Of a stretch of DNA of 64,000 bases, positions 17,913 through 26,445 are shown piece after piece. The stretch's first letter is position 1, and each line of letters opens with the position of its first letter. Position numbers and translations under genes: made by a program. The notes beneath the pieces were generated by a model. The model saw nothing but the letters and a program-made list of their open reading frames with translations, searched no databases and was not told where the DNA came from. The stretch lies in the NCBI GenBank assembly GCA_016219965.1, contig JACRJM010000004.1:248001-312000 (forward strand). Direction: 5' to 3'. The stretch comes from Candidatus Schekmanbacteria bacterium. GTDB lineage: Bacteria; Schekmanbacteria; GWA2-38-11; J061.

Positions 17913-17936
17913 CATGGCGCTCAACCGGAGAGCGGT
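17907..17936 (+). repeat. Truncated attC site closing the cassette
   Basis: GCCTAAC (17907-17913, R'') is followed by the L''-like arm TGGCGCTCAACCG and the start of the returning arm CGGTTA. After that the sequence diverges, and no R' box (GTTRRRY) follows. The 3' half of the site therefore appears to be lost, which would immobilise the cassette. Confidence 0.6.
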
Positions 17937-17953
17937 TACAATACGGTTTTATT

Positions 17954-18093
17954 TTTTTAGCGGGATATAGCGCAAGAGAAATAAATGAGATAAGAAAAAT
18001 AGTGATAGGAAATGCAGATTTTTTAGAGGAATTGGTATCCACTGGGAAGAAATCGACGAGGATGTTTCAATAGAATCATTGTTGAAAGGATAG
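17954..18093 (+). pseudogene. Frameshifted DUF2442 C-terminal remnant
   Basis: One frame reads AREINEIRKIVIGNADFLEE. After a two-base shift near 18032 the text continues GIHWEEIDEDVSIESLLKG and a stop. The GIHWxxIDEDxSIxxLL ending is the signature C terminus of DUF2442 proteins, often partners of DUF4160 in toxin-antitoxin-like pairs. The 5' part of the gene is missing, replaced by the half attC site. Confidence 0.6.
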
Positions 18094-18108
18094 TGGCTAG
18101 TAATCAAT

Positions 18109-19833
18109 TCAACAAGGCAGTGTGACAGTAAACTTGCTGCCTTCCCCTGGTGTGCTTTCAATGTCTATCCTGCCATTGTGGAGCATAACGATATGCTTCA
18201 CGATCGAAAGACCAAGCCCGGTGCCTCCGGATTTTTTTGAGCGGGATTTGTCAACAACATAGAACCTTTCAAATACACGGGACAAGTCTTCTTTCGGTAT
18301 TCCGATTCCTGTGTCTGTTACTTTTGCTATGACATTTGAAGCTTCGCAGCGGAGTGTAACTGTCACTTTTCCCTGGTCTGTATATTTTATTGCATTGTCT
18401 ATTAGGTTTATAAATAACTGCTCGAGCTTAAAAGGGTCTCCTCTGACTAATGGAACTTTTTCATCTGCTTCAACTTTCATTTCAATATTCTTTTCTCTTG
18501 CCTTGTGCTCAAGTGCTTTGATGGAGTTCTCTATTATCCCTTTCAGGTTGACTTTTTCAATCGTGAGCCTTGTTCCTTTTTCTTCAAGCTCTGAGAGGAG
18601 AAGAAGGTCATTTACGATATTTACAAGACGGTCGGTGTTTCTTTTTATGATTTCAATATAGTTCCTGTTCTTATCATCAATCTCATCTTCTATGGTTTCT
18701 ACATAACCTTTGATTGCTGTAAGAGGTGTCCGGAGCTCATGGGAGACATTTACTACGAAGTCCTTTTTTACTTTTTCAATATTCTTGAGCTCTGTTATGT
18801 CGTGTAACAGGACTATTATTTCATCTTTAGCTGGGATATATGAGGCACTGCAATGATAAATTCGTGAGCAGATTTCGATTTCTCCTTCCTTGTTAATCCT
18901 ATTCATACGAACATTATCAACAATCTCATTGAAGTCAGGATTCCGCAAACCTTCCCAGAATGATTTTCCTGATATCATTTCATTTCCTGCGATTTGTTTT
19001 GCCTTTTCATTGCAAAGGATTATTGTCCCGCTTTTGTCAATGAGGATTACCCCTGCCTGAAAAGATGATATTATTCCATGTAACTCGTCCTTCTGGGATG
19101 AAAGTTCCCCGAAAAGATTTCGTATTTCTCCTGTCATATAATTGAAATTGTCAGCAAGGTCCCGCATCTCATCTTTGTTGTTTAGAAAAACCCTTACATC
19201 AAAATCGCCTTCTGCAAATTTTTTTGATGCAGCGCTAAGATCCTTTATTGGCCTTGCAAGGTTTCTTGCGAGAAATACAGCACCGATGACTGATATGATA
19301 AGGATAACAGCGGCTATTCCTGCAATGCTTATTTCTAATTTTGTGAGAAGCGGATTGATGTCTTTGAGATGAAGACTTAATCTTACATAGCCTTCAATCT
19401 CATTTCCTTTTTTTAGAGGAAGTGCCAAATAAAGCATTTCCTCGTTAATAGTCGCACTGAAGCGAAGAGAACTGCCGGGATTCCCATTTGATGCCTCGAT
19501 GATCTCGGGACGTGCCTTGTGGTTTTCCATGGTGTGCGGATCTTTTTCTGAATCTGCCACAACAGTGCCGTCACTTAGTATTATTGTTATGCGCGTATTA
19601 AGCTCAGGCCCCGTGGTTTTTATAAGCGCATCAATATCATTATACTTTTTTTCTTCAAGCATCGGGGCTATCGTAACTTTCACAGATAAGGCAAGACGTG
19701 TCAAATCCTGCTCAAGAAGCTGGATGTAATGCGACTTTATCGTGTTGAATGAAAATATCAGGATTAGGGAGCACAACGAAAAAATGATAACAAGATAGCC
19801 GCTTAATATTTTTGTGAATATGGTTCGCTTCAT
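18109..19833 (-). CDS. phoR: Phosphate-regulon sensor kinase PhoR
   Basis: 574 aa. Helix 1 (about residues 8-28), a periplasmic domain, helix 2 (about 167-190), HAMP (PIKDLSAASKKFAEGDFDVRV), a PAS domain, HisKA with VNVSHELRTPLTAIKGYVET, and an HATPase domain with N, G1 (VTDTGIGIP), F (FERFYVVDKSRSKKSGG) and G2 (GTGLGLSIVKHIV) boxes. The ATGA overlap with phoB and the nearby pst operon support PhoR. Unlike short PhoR forms it has a true periplasmic sensor region. Confidence 0.88.
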   Translation of the reverse strand: MKRTIFTKILSGYLVIIFSLCSLILIFSFNTIKSHYIQLLEQDLTRLALSVKVTIAPMLEEKKYNDIDALIKTTGPELNTRITIILSDGTVVADSEKDPHTMENHKARPEIIEASNGNPGSSLRFSATINEEMLYLALPLKKGNEIEGYVRLSLHLKDINPLLTKLEISIAGIAAVILIISVIGAVFLARNLARPIKDLSAASKKFAEGDFDVRVFLNNKDEMRDLADNFNYMTGEIRNLFGELSSQKDELHGIISSFQAGVILIDKSGTIILCNEKAKQIAGNEMISGKSFWEGLRNPDFNEIVDNVRMNRINKEGEIEICSRIYHCSASYIPAKDEIIVLLHDITELKNIEKVKKDFVVNVSHELRTPLTAIKGYVETIEDEIDDKNRNYIEIIKRNTDRLVNIVNDLLLLSELEEKGTRLTIEKVNLKGIIENSIKALEHKAREKNIEMKVEADEKVPLVRGDPFKLEQLFINLIDNAIKYTDQGKVTVTLRCEASNVIAKVTDTGIGIPKEDLSRVFERFYVVDKSRSKKSGGTGLGLSIVKHIVMLHNGRIDIESTPGEGSKFTVTLPC

Positions 19834-20510
19834 ACTTCTAATTTATACCCCACGCCTCTGATGTTTTTTATGAGCTCTGCCGCTTTGCCAAGTTTGTCCC
19901 TGAGGTTTTTTATATGAACATCGATTGTTCTGTCCACGACTGTTTTCTCATCTCCCCACAATTTTGTGAGTATCTCGTCGCGGGTGAATACCTTGCCAAT
20001 GTGTGATGTCAGTATCTGAAGTATCCTGAACTCAGTTGAAGTGAGCTCTATTTTATTCTTATCAACGAATGCCTCATATTTTTCCGGATCTATGACAAGG
20101 ATGCTGCTGATTGTGATTTTCGTTGTTTCCAGTTTATCATTTCCTCTGCGCAAAACTGCTTTTACTCTTGCAACAAGTTCTTTTGGAGAGAAAGGCTTTG
20201 TGACATAGTCATCTGCGCCGAGTTCTAATCCTAAGACTTTGTCTATTTCTTCACTCTTTGCCGTGAGAATAATAATACGGCACCTGCTATGCTTTTCGTT
20301 GTTCCTCAGAAATTTACAGATTTCAAGGCCGTCAGTATCAGGAAGCATAAGATCAAGAATGACAAGGTCAGGGCTGTTTGATTTAAGAAAAGATAGAAAG
20401 CTTTTTCCGTCGGAAAACTCTTTGGTGCTGAAGCCCGCTTTTTTTAGGTTAATGGATATAAGCTCAGAAATATCCGGTTCATCTTCAACCACTGCAATTA
20501 ATTCATTCAT
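19830..20510 (-). CDS. phoB: Phosphate-regulon response regulator PhoB
   Basis: OmpR/PhoB-family regulator. The receiver has the acidic pocket VEDEPD, phospho-acceptor Asp in LVILDLMLPDTDG, and Thr/Lys in LTAKSE and VTKPFSPKEL. The C-terminal winged helix ends DRTIDVHIKNLRDKLG...IRGVGYKLEV. I start at ATG 20510 (MNELIAVVEDE); GTG 20525 and ATG 20519 are also in frame and none has a clear ribosome-binding site. It overlaps phoR by 4 bases. Confidence 0.88.
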   Translation of the reverse strand: MNELIAVVEDEPDISELISINLKKAGFSTKEFSDGKSFLSFLKSNSPDLVILDLMLPDTDGLEICKFLRNNEKHSRCRIIILTAKSEEIDKVLGLELGADDYVTKPFSPKELVARVKAVLRRGNDKLETTKITISSILVIDPEKYEAFVDKNKIELTSTEFRILQILTSHIGKVFTRDEILTKLWGDEKTVVDRTIDVHIKNLRDKLGKAAELIKNIRGVGYKLEV

Positions 20511-20669
20511 TATTGTCATAAACACATTTCACAATTAAATAGCGCCTCATGTCAAGAAACTTTATTTTATTAATAATTCTATCGCTCCGTGGTTTTCAAT
20601 AAATTTACACTATGTTATATTTTATAATATTTTTTTTAAATCTAAAATTGCGGGGTTAAAGCATATACA

Positions 20670-23066
20670 GTGCCGGTTAAAAAATATCCTCTTCTCTTAG
20701 TTCTGATCCCCTTTATTTCAGGGATTCTTTTTGGAAAAGGATTCCCGTCTTCATCATTTTACATATACATTACAGCTACTGTCATATCTGCTTTGTTTCT
20801 TCTTCTTTCATTATATCTCGGCGGAAGAAAGCTCTCCCTCTTGATAGTTGTAATCTCAATTTCTTTTTTATCCGGTTTTACTGTCTGGCGCATTCATGCA
20901 GAAAGAGATTTGAAAATGCAAGATGAGGTCATAGAGTTTGATCGTATGCCGGCGGTGGTAAGAGGGATAATTGTCTCTATCCCCCAGAGAACTCAAAACG
21001 GTGTGGAGTTTGAGATTGAGCCGGAAAAAATATTGATAGGGGAAAAACTTCATTCATTCCCCGGGCACCTCCTTGTTTCTTTAAAGGCTCCATATGAAAC
21101 AGATGAGATGCCCCGCTATGGAGAGTTAATACAGGCATCAGGCACATTGCATGTACCGGGCAGTTACAGAAACTTTGAAGGCTTTGATTACGGTGAGTAT
21201 ATGAGAGAAAAAGACATATCTCTTATTCTTTCTGTAAAAAGCCATCTATTCTTTAAGGTCATAGAAGAAGGCAGAGGAGCCCAGATCCTTTCATTCATAT
21301 ATGCGATGAGAGAGCGGGCAATCGATACATTAAACAGAGAGATAGTTTTTCCGCTTGCCCCACTTGGGGCAGGTATCATCTTTGGTGAGAGAAGCACAAT
21401 CCCAGATGAAATAGAAAATTATTTTAAACTGTCAGGCACGTATCATCTTTTTGCCATTTCAGGGTTCAATATAGGGATTATGAGCCTTGCATGTTTTGCA
21501 TTTTTCCGCGGGCTTGGACTGAGCCGCAAAACTGCAGCAATCCCGGCTGCTGTTGTTGTGGTTATTTATTCTCTGATGTCCGGGATGGGAGATTCTGTAA
21601 AAAGGGCTATGATAATGGCTCTTACATATTTTGCCGCTATAATACTTGAAAGGGAAAGAGATGTTTTAAACTCCCTCTTTGTTTCATTACTTATTATCCT
21701 TGTTCTCTATCCATCGAGCATTGATGATGCAGGGTTCCTGCTCACCTTCGCAGCGTCGTTCTTTCTCATCACCTGTACGCCATTTATTTATGAAAAGCTC
21801 GCCTTCATACCGGGTGTATATCTAAGAGGTCTTATCTCCGCGTCAATAGCTGCACAGATAGGAGTGATCCCTGTGCTTGCCTGCTTTTTTAATTATATCT
21901 CATTGATGAGCGTGTTTGCGAATATTGTTGCTGTGCCTATTGCCTCGGCTGCATTTATCTGGGGGATTGTAAGTCTGATAGTATCCCAGATAATCACATC
22001 ATCTGCTTCATTTTTCTGCGGAGTAGAAGAGGTGATTTTATATATTCTCTTTGAGTGCGTGAATTTTTTTTCAACGCTTCCACTTTCCTATCTAAGAATT
22101 ATTTCGCCGGGATATCCTGAAGTAGTCCTTTATTATTTAATCACTGCATATATATTTTTAATCCCTGCAAAAAACAGGAAGACATATATTCCTCATATTG
22201 CTGCCCTTCTTCTTATCTCGCTTTTTACTGCAAGGGCAGAAGGATTCTTAAGACCGCCTGAATGTCTTACGGTCACTGTCCTTGATGTCGGAGAGGGTGA
22301 GGCAATTGTGCTTCAAGGAGCGGGCGGAAAAATATTTTTGATAGACACAGGGGGAACCTATGACAACAAATTCGATATTGGCGAAAGTGTGGTGGTTCCA
22401 TATTTGTTGAAAAGCGGCATATCATCTATTGACGGAGTCATCATAACACATCCTCATCCTGACCATATGTATGGACTTGCCTCGATTGCGAAGAGCTTTA
22501 ATGTTGGTTGCGTTTACATTTCAAAGTGCTTTTCTCCGGAGAACAATTCTGTTTATAGATATGTGAATCAGGAGCTTTCTAAAAAAGGAATCGAGATAAA
22601 GCAGGTCGTCGCAGGTGATAAGATTCTCATTGATGATACTGTTGAAGTCCTTGCAGAGTATCCTGCCGAGACAGACTGTAATGAGGCTTTCGGCAATATA
22701 AACAATCTTTCACTTTTGTTGAAGGTAAGTTTTGGAGGCAAAGCAATGCTCTTTACCGGAGATATTGAAGAGCCTGCCATTGAGAAGATACTTGAGCGAG
22801 GAATTGATGTAAAGTGCGATGTTCTTAAGATTCCCCATCATGGAGGAAGGACATCAGCATCGAAAAAACTGATAGAAAGAACTGGTGCAGGCATAGCTGT
22901 CGTGTCGGCAGGGAAGGGGAACAATTTCGGGCATCCCTCGAAAGAGGTTCTTAATAATTTACAAGAGAGCAATATTAAATTATACAGGACTGACATTGAC
23001 GGGGCGGTAAAAATAATGTTGAGAAAAGATGGAATAGAAGTTAAGAAAGCAGTGGAAGGGAGATAA
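20670..23066 (+). CDS. comEC: ComEC/Rec2-family DNA-uptake channel
   Basis: 798 aa with the three parts of full ComEC: an N-terminal helix-pair plus OB-like domain (to about residue 190), the Competence multi-helix channel (FKLSGTYHLFAISGFNIGIM, then GDSVKRAMIMA), and a C-terminal metallo-beta-lactamase-like domain (DVGEGEAIVLQ, IDTGG, ITHPHPDHMYGL, FTGDIE, IPHHGG). In known systems it takes single-stranded DNA across the inner membrane. GTG start with weak ribosome-binding site. The separate ComEA-like gene at 7.5 kb may be its partner. Confidence 0.92.
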   Translation: MPVKKYPLLLVLIPFISGILFGKGFPSSSFYIYITATVISALFLLLSLYLGGRKLSLLIVVISISFLSGFTVWRIHAERDLKMQDEVIEFDRMPAVVRGIIVSIPQRTQNGVEFEIEPEKILIGEKLHSFPGHLLVSLKAPYETDEMPRYGELIQASGTLHVPGSYRNFEGFDYGEYMREKDISLILSVKSHLFFKVIEEGRGAQILSFIYAMRERAIDTLNREIVFPLAPLGAGIIFGERSTIPDEIENYFKLSGTYHLFAISGFNIGIMSLACFAFFRGLGLSRKTAAIPAAVVVVIYSLMSGMGDSVKRAMIMALTYFAAIILERERDVLNSLFVSLLIILVLYPSSIDDAGFLLTFAASFFLITCTPFIYEKLAFIPGVYLRGLISASIAAQIGVIPVLACFFNYISLMSVFANIVAVPIASAAFIWGIVSLIVSQIITSSASFFCGVEEVILYILFECVNFFSTLPLSYLRIISPGYPEVVLYYLITAYIFLIPAKNRKTYIPHIAALLLISLFTARAEGFLRPPECLTVTVLDVGEGEAIVLQGAGGKIFLIDTGGTYDNKFDIGESVVVPYLLKSGISSIDGVIITHPHPDHMYGLASIAKSFNVGCVYISKCFSPENNSVYRYVNQELSKKGIEIKQVVAGDKILIDDTVEVLAEYPAETDCNEAFGNINNLSLLLKVSFGGKAMLFTGDIEEPAIEKILERGIDVKCDVLKIPHHGGRTSASKKLIERTGAGIAVVSAGKGNNFGHPSKEVLNNLQESNIKLYRTDIDGAVKIMLRKDGIEVKKAVEGR

Positions 23067-23072
23067 GAGAAT

Positions 23073-23915
23073 ATGCAAATCGGAAAATTTAAAACTGAGC
23101 TTCTTATTGCAGGATTTTTCAGACTCGACGGCGGAGCAAGCTTCGGGATAATACCAAAGGCGATTTGGCAGAAAGTTTGTCCTCCTGACGAGCAAAACAG
23201 GATCAGGGTTTCGTCAAGGCCTCTTCTTATTCAGACAGGGAAGAAGAATATTCTTATTGATACAGGCATGGGGAATAAATGGGATGAGAAGGGAATGAAG
23301 ATGTACAGTATTGAAAATGAACCATCGCTTTTGGCTTCGCTGAAAAAATTAAATATTGAGCCAGAAGCGATTGATATTGTTATAAATACACACCTTCATT
23401 TTGATCATAGTGGAGGCAATACCATAATTGCTGATGGTAAGATAAAGCCTGCCTTTCCGAAAGCCCGTTATGTCATACAAAAGGGTGAATGGGAGTATGC
23501 CCTTAATCCTGATGACAGGTCTGCGGGGAGTTATTTGAAGGAAAATTATCTTCCATTGATGGAGGAGTTTGTTCAGGTTGATCTTATTGAAGGAGATGCG
23601 AGAATTTGTGAAGGAGTGAGTGTGATTATGTCAACAGGTCACACAACGTTTCATCAATCGGTACTTATCGAATCTGAGGGGATGAAGCTTTTTTATCCGG
23701 GCGATATAATGCCAACTTCAATGCATGTCCATCTTCCATGGGTAATGGCTTACGACATGGCGCCAATCGAATCTGTAAACACCCGCAAAAAACTCATTGA
23801 AAGGGCAATCGATGAGAACTGGCTCATTGCATTAGAGCATGATCCGGTGCAGGAGTTCGGGAGGTTAAGGATCGAGAAGGGGAAGTTCATCTTTGTGCCG
23901 GAGATAGTCAGTTAA
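23073..23915 (+). CDS. Metallo-beta-lactamase-fold hydrolase
   Basis: 280 aa with the metal-binding motif THLHFDHSGG, a further His in STGHTTFHQS, Asp in YPGDIMPT and a late His in ALEHDPV. The pattern and length resemble AiiA-like lactonases and related MBL-fold hydrolases; the substrate is unknown. It lies six bases after comEC on the same strand and is likely co-transcribed. Confidence 0.85.
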   Translation: MQIGKFKTELLIAGFFRLDGGASFGIIPKAIWQKVCPPDEQNRIRVSSRPLLIQTGKKNILIDTGMGNKWDEKGMKMYSIENEPSLLASLKKLNIEPEAIDIVINTHLHFDHSGGNTIIADGKIKPAFPKARYVIQKGEWEYALNPDDRSAGSYLKENYLPLMEEFVQVDLIEGDARICEGVSVIMSTGHTTFHQSVLIESEGMKLFYPGDIMPTSMHVHLPWVMAYDMAPIESVNTRKKLIERAIDENWLIALEHDPVQEFGRLRIEKGKFIFVPEIVS

Positions 23916-23937
23916 ATCCTTTATGTTGTAAATATAT

Positions 23938-23967
23938 TTGACAACTACGAATTATTTTAAGGATACT
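23938..23967 (+). promoter_or_regulatory. Sigma-70-type promoter for hicBA
   Basis: TTGACA (23938-23943) is a perfect -35 box, with an 18-base spacer and GATACT (23962-23967) as the -10 box, about 30 bases before the hicB start. Confidence 0.5.
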
Positions 23968-23998
23968 AATAATTAAATACTGACAAGAGGTGCTTTCA

Positions 23999-24202
23999 AT
24001 GAAACTGAAAGTCATATTAGAACAGAGTGAGGAGGGGGGATACACTGCAATAGTTCCTAGTCTCCCTGGCTGTATTAGCGAAGGCAACTCCAAAGAGGAA
24101 GCTTTGACCAATATAAAAGAGGCTATAGAGCTTTATCTTGAACCGCTCGATGATGATCTTCAAACATTTCCGAACGCAGAGGTTGTTGAAATTGCTCTAT
24201 GA
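23999..24202 (+). CDS. hicB: HicB-type antitoxin
   Basis: 67 aa with the HicB partial RNase-H-like fold: KVILEQSEEGGYTAIVPSLPGCISEGNSKEEALTNIKEAI, a hallmark of the family. No additional DNA-binding domain follows, so this is the short HicB form. ATG at 23999 is chosen because AGAGGTG (23986-23992) precedes it; three residues could be added from 23990. It overlaps hicA by 4 bases, with the antitoxin first. Confidence 0.92.
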   Translation: MKLKVILEQSEEGGYTAIVPSLPGCISEGNSKEEALTNIKEAIELYLEPLDDDLQTFPNAEVVEIAL

Positions 24203-24426
24203 CGAAGGTTCCAAGCTTAAATTACGAGAAGGTCATTAAAGCACTTCAGCGTGATGGCTGGGTTGTAGTTCGTCAAAAGGGCAGTCATATAAGACTGCAG
24301 AAAAATACAAAAACAGAAGTTCTTAAAATAACCGTTCCAGCACATCGCCCTATTAAGCGTTCTACTCTTTCCCATATTTTAAAAGAAGCGTATCTGTCTG
24401 TAGAAGATTTTGAAAAGCTCTTATAA
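24199..24426 (+). CDS. hicA: HicA-type mRNA interferase toxin
   Basis: 75 aa of the double-stranded-RNA-binding-like HicA fold, with catalytic His30 in RQKGSHIRLQ and the usual VPAHRPIKRSTLSHILKEAYLS ending. HicA toxins cleave mRNA until neutralised by HicB. The pair stands between the MBL-fold gene and the sirtuin, at the left border of the accessory island. Confidence 0.93.
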   Translation: MTKVPSLNYEKVIKALQRDGWVVVRQKGSHIRLQKNTKTEVLKITVPAHRPIKRSTLSHILKEAYLSVEDFEKLL

Positions 24427-24427
24427 T

Positions 24428-25168
24428 ATGTATTCAATTATCCCTGACGCATTGAAAGAGGTTTTAAAAAGAGCAAAATCCGTAGTTGTCCTTACCGGTG
24501 CGGGAATCTCCGCTGAAAGCGGGGTGCCCACATTCAGGGGAAAAGACGGACTATGGAAAACCTACCGTGCAGAGGAACTTGCAACACCGGAGGCATTCTA
24601 CCGCAATCCAGCACTTGTCTGGGAATGGTATGACTGGAGAAGGCAGTTGATTGTGCCTCTCTCACCAAACGATGGCCACAGAGCAGTTGCTGAAATGGAA
24701 AAGAAGTTTGAGAATTTCCTTCTTGTCACGCAGAATGTTGACGGACTTCACCGTAAGGCGGGGAGTTCTAAGATGCTTGAGATCCACGGTAATATCTGGA
24801 ATGTGAGGTGTACAAAAGAAGGAACGGTTAAAGAATGTCTTGATGTGCCGCTAAAAGAAATCCCGCCCAAATGCGCCTGCGGTGCCTTGCTTCGTCCCCA
24901 CATTGTATGGTTTGGCGAGTCATTGGACAGGCAGATACTTGATAAGGCAATCTCTGTGACAGAAGCCTGCGATGTTTTCTTCTCTGTGGGGACTTCGGCG
25001 CTTGTCCAGCCTGCGGCATCATTTGCCATGATGGCTAAAGAGCATGGCGCCTATGTAGTCGAAATCAATTACGATGAAACGCCGATCTCCGACACGGTTG
25101 ACCTTTCCCTTCGCGGCAAATCAGGTGAGATACTTCCGGAGATTCTGAGGGAGATAATTGTTAGTTAG
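24428..25168 (+). CDS. cobB: Sirtuin, NAD-dependent protein deacylase (CobB/SIRT5 type)
   Basis: 246 aa. NAD-binding GAGISAESGVPTFRG (24-38), QNVDGLH (102-108) and catalytic His120 are present. Tyr68 and Arg71 form the YxxR motif that in SIRT5 and CobB recognises succinyl and malonyl lysine. Zinc Cys are C128, C137, C149 and C151; the first pair is not the usual CxxC, which is odd. ATG 24428 is preferred to an upstream in-frame TTG inside hicA. Copies of its 3' end recur through the next 9 kb. Confidence 0.93.
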   Translation: MYSIIPDALKEVLKRAKSVVVLTGAGISAESGVPTFRGKDGLWKTYRAEELATPEAFYRNPALVWEWYDWRRQLIVPLSPNDGHRAVAEMEKKFENFLLVTQNVDGLHRKAGSSKMLEIHGNIWNVRCTKEGTVKECLDVPLKEIPPKCACGALLRPHIVWFGESLDRQILDKAISVTEACDVFFSVGTSALVQPAASFAMMAKEHGAYVVEINYDETPISDTVDLSLRGKSGEILPEILREIIVS

Positions 25169-25249
25169 AAAAGTTGAGGCTTATATAAAGCTTGTATTTC
25201 AGACCCAATTCTATATAATTCAGTCAATTAACTGACCGATTTTGAAAAA

Positions 25250-26380
25250 ATGTATATAGTTCAAAAACAAATGGAAAATCTAAGGCGGTTGCTGGCTCCG
25301 GGTAAGGTTATTGTAATTTACGGTCCGCGGCGCACCGGCAAGACTACGCTGTTAACTGAGTTTTTAAAGCGAGAAAAGAAGCCTTATCTGCTGGTAAATG
25401 GTGAGGACATTACCGTACAGGGATATCTTTCAAGTCAGTCACTGGAAAAGCTTAAAGCCTTCGTTGGTGCTAATCGTCTGCTTGTTGTAGATGAAGCGCA
25501 AAAAGTACCAAATATTGGGCTTAACCTTAAACTGATTATTGACCATCTCTCCGGGATAAGGATTATCGCTACAGGCTCATCATCATTTGACCTTGCACGG
25601 AGCATTGGAGAGCCGCTTACCGGCAGGAAATATACTCTTAAACTTTTTCCTCTTGCTCAAATTGAGATTGGACAGATAGAACAGCGAAATCAGACGGATG
25701 CCAATCTGGAAAGCCGGCTTATATATGGGTCTTATCCGGAAATTGTGCTTATGCAGGATAACCGCGTGCGGGAGCAGTACCTCAAGGGGATAGTCTCATC
25801 CTATCTATACAAGGATATTTTGGAACTGGATGGTATCCGTCATTCTGCAAAGATAAGCCGTCTTTTACAACTCGTCGCTTTTCAGATTGGCAAGGAAGTT
25901 TCCTATACCGAGTTAGCCAATAGCCTGGGGATGAGCAAGAATACTGCGGAGCGCTATCTTGATCTTCTTGAAAAGACTTTTGTCCTTACAAAACTTTCCG
26001 GTTTTAGCCGCAACCTGCGAAATGAAATCACCAAGAACTGCCGCTATTACTTCATAGACAATGGGATTCGTAACGCGCTTATCAACAACTTTAACCCTCT
26101 GGAGTTGCGTAATGATACAGGAGAGCTCTGGGAAAACTATCTCGTCATTGAGCGGTTGAAGAGGCAAGAATATCTGTGTGCAGCCGCCAACAACTATTTT
26201 TGGCGCACATATACGAAGCAGGAGATGGACTTTGTTGAAGAACGGGAAGGAAGACTCTACGGCTATGAGATGAAATGGGGGAAGGCAAAGCCTCGTCCGC
26301 CTAAAGAATGGCTCAAAGCTTATCCTGAGGCGTCATATATGGTTGTGAACCGGGAGAATTATCTGGATTTCATTACATAG
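25250..26380 (+). CDS. AAA ATPase with DUF4143 C terminus
   Basis: 376 aa: Walker A GPRRTGKTT (25-33), Walker B LLVVDEAQ, sensor ATGSSS, a central winged-helix-like segment (ELANSLGMSKNTAERYLDLLEKTFVL) and the C-terminal PD-(D/E)XK-like DUF4143 domain (FIDNGIRNALINNF ... ENYLVIERLKR ... EMDFVEEREGRLYGYEMKW). These proteins are abundant, mobile and of unknown role. It is bracketed by the sirtuin 3' end and a second sirtuin tail copy, so it behaves as one module of the island. Confidence 0.9.
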   Translation: MYIVQKQMENLRRLLAPGKVIVIYGPRRTGKTTLLTEFLKREKKPYLLVNGEDITVQGYLSSQSLEKLKAFVGANRLLVVDEAQKVPNIGLNLKLIIDHLSGIRIIATGSSSFDLARSIGEPLTGRKYTLKLFPLAQIEIGQIEQRNQTDANLESRLIYGSYPEIVLMQDNRVREQYLKGIVSSYLYKDILELDGIRHSAKISRLLQLVAFQIGKEVSYTELANSLGMSKNTAERYLDLLEKTFVLTKLSGFSRNLRNEITKNCRYYFIDNGIRNALINNFNPLELRNDTGELWENYLVIERLKRQEYLCAAANNYFWRTYTKQEMDFVEEREGRLYGYEMKWGKAKPRPPKEWLKAYPEASYMVVNRENYLDFIT

Positions 26381-26400
26381 TACAGAACTAATTTTTGCTT

Positions 26401-26445
26401 AGTAAATCAGGTGTGGTACTGCCGGAGATTGTGAGAGGGTTGTAG
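26401..26445 (+). repeat. Short copy of the sirtuin 3' end
   Basis: Reads in frame SKSGVVLPEIVRGL and a stop, matching the last codons of the sirtuin gene (GKSGEILPEILRE...). It directly abuts the 3' end of the next, opposite-strand gene. It is a diverged variant, not an exact copy. Confidence 0.7.
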
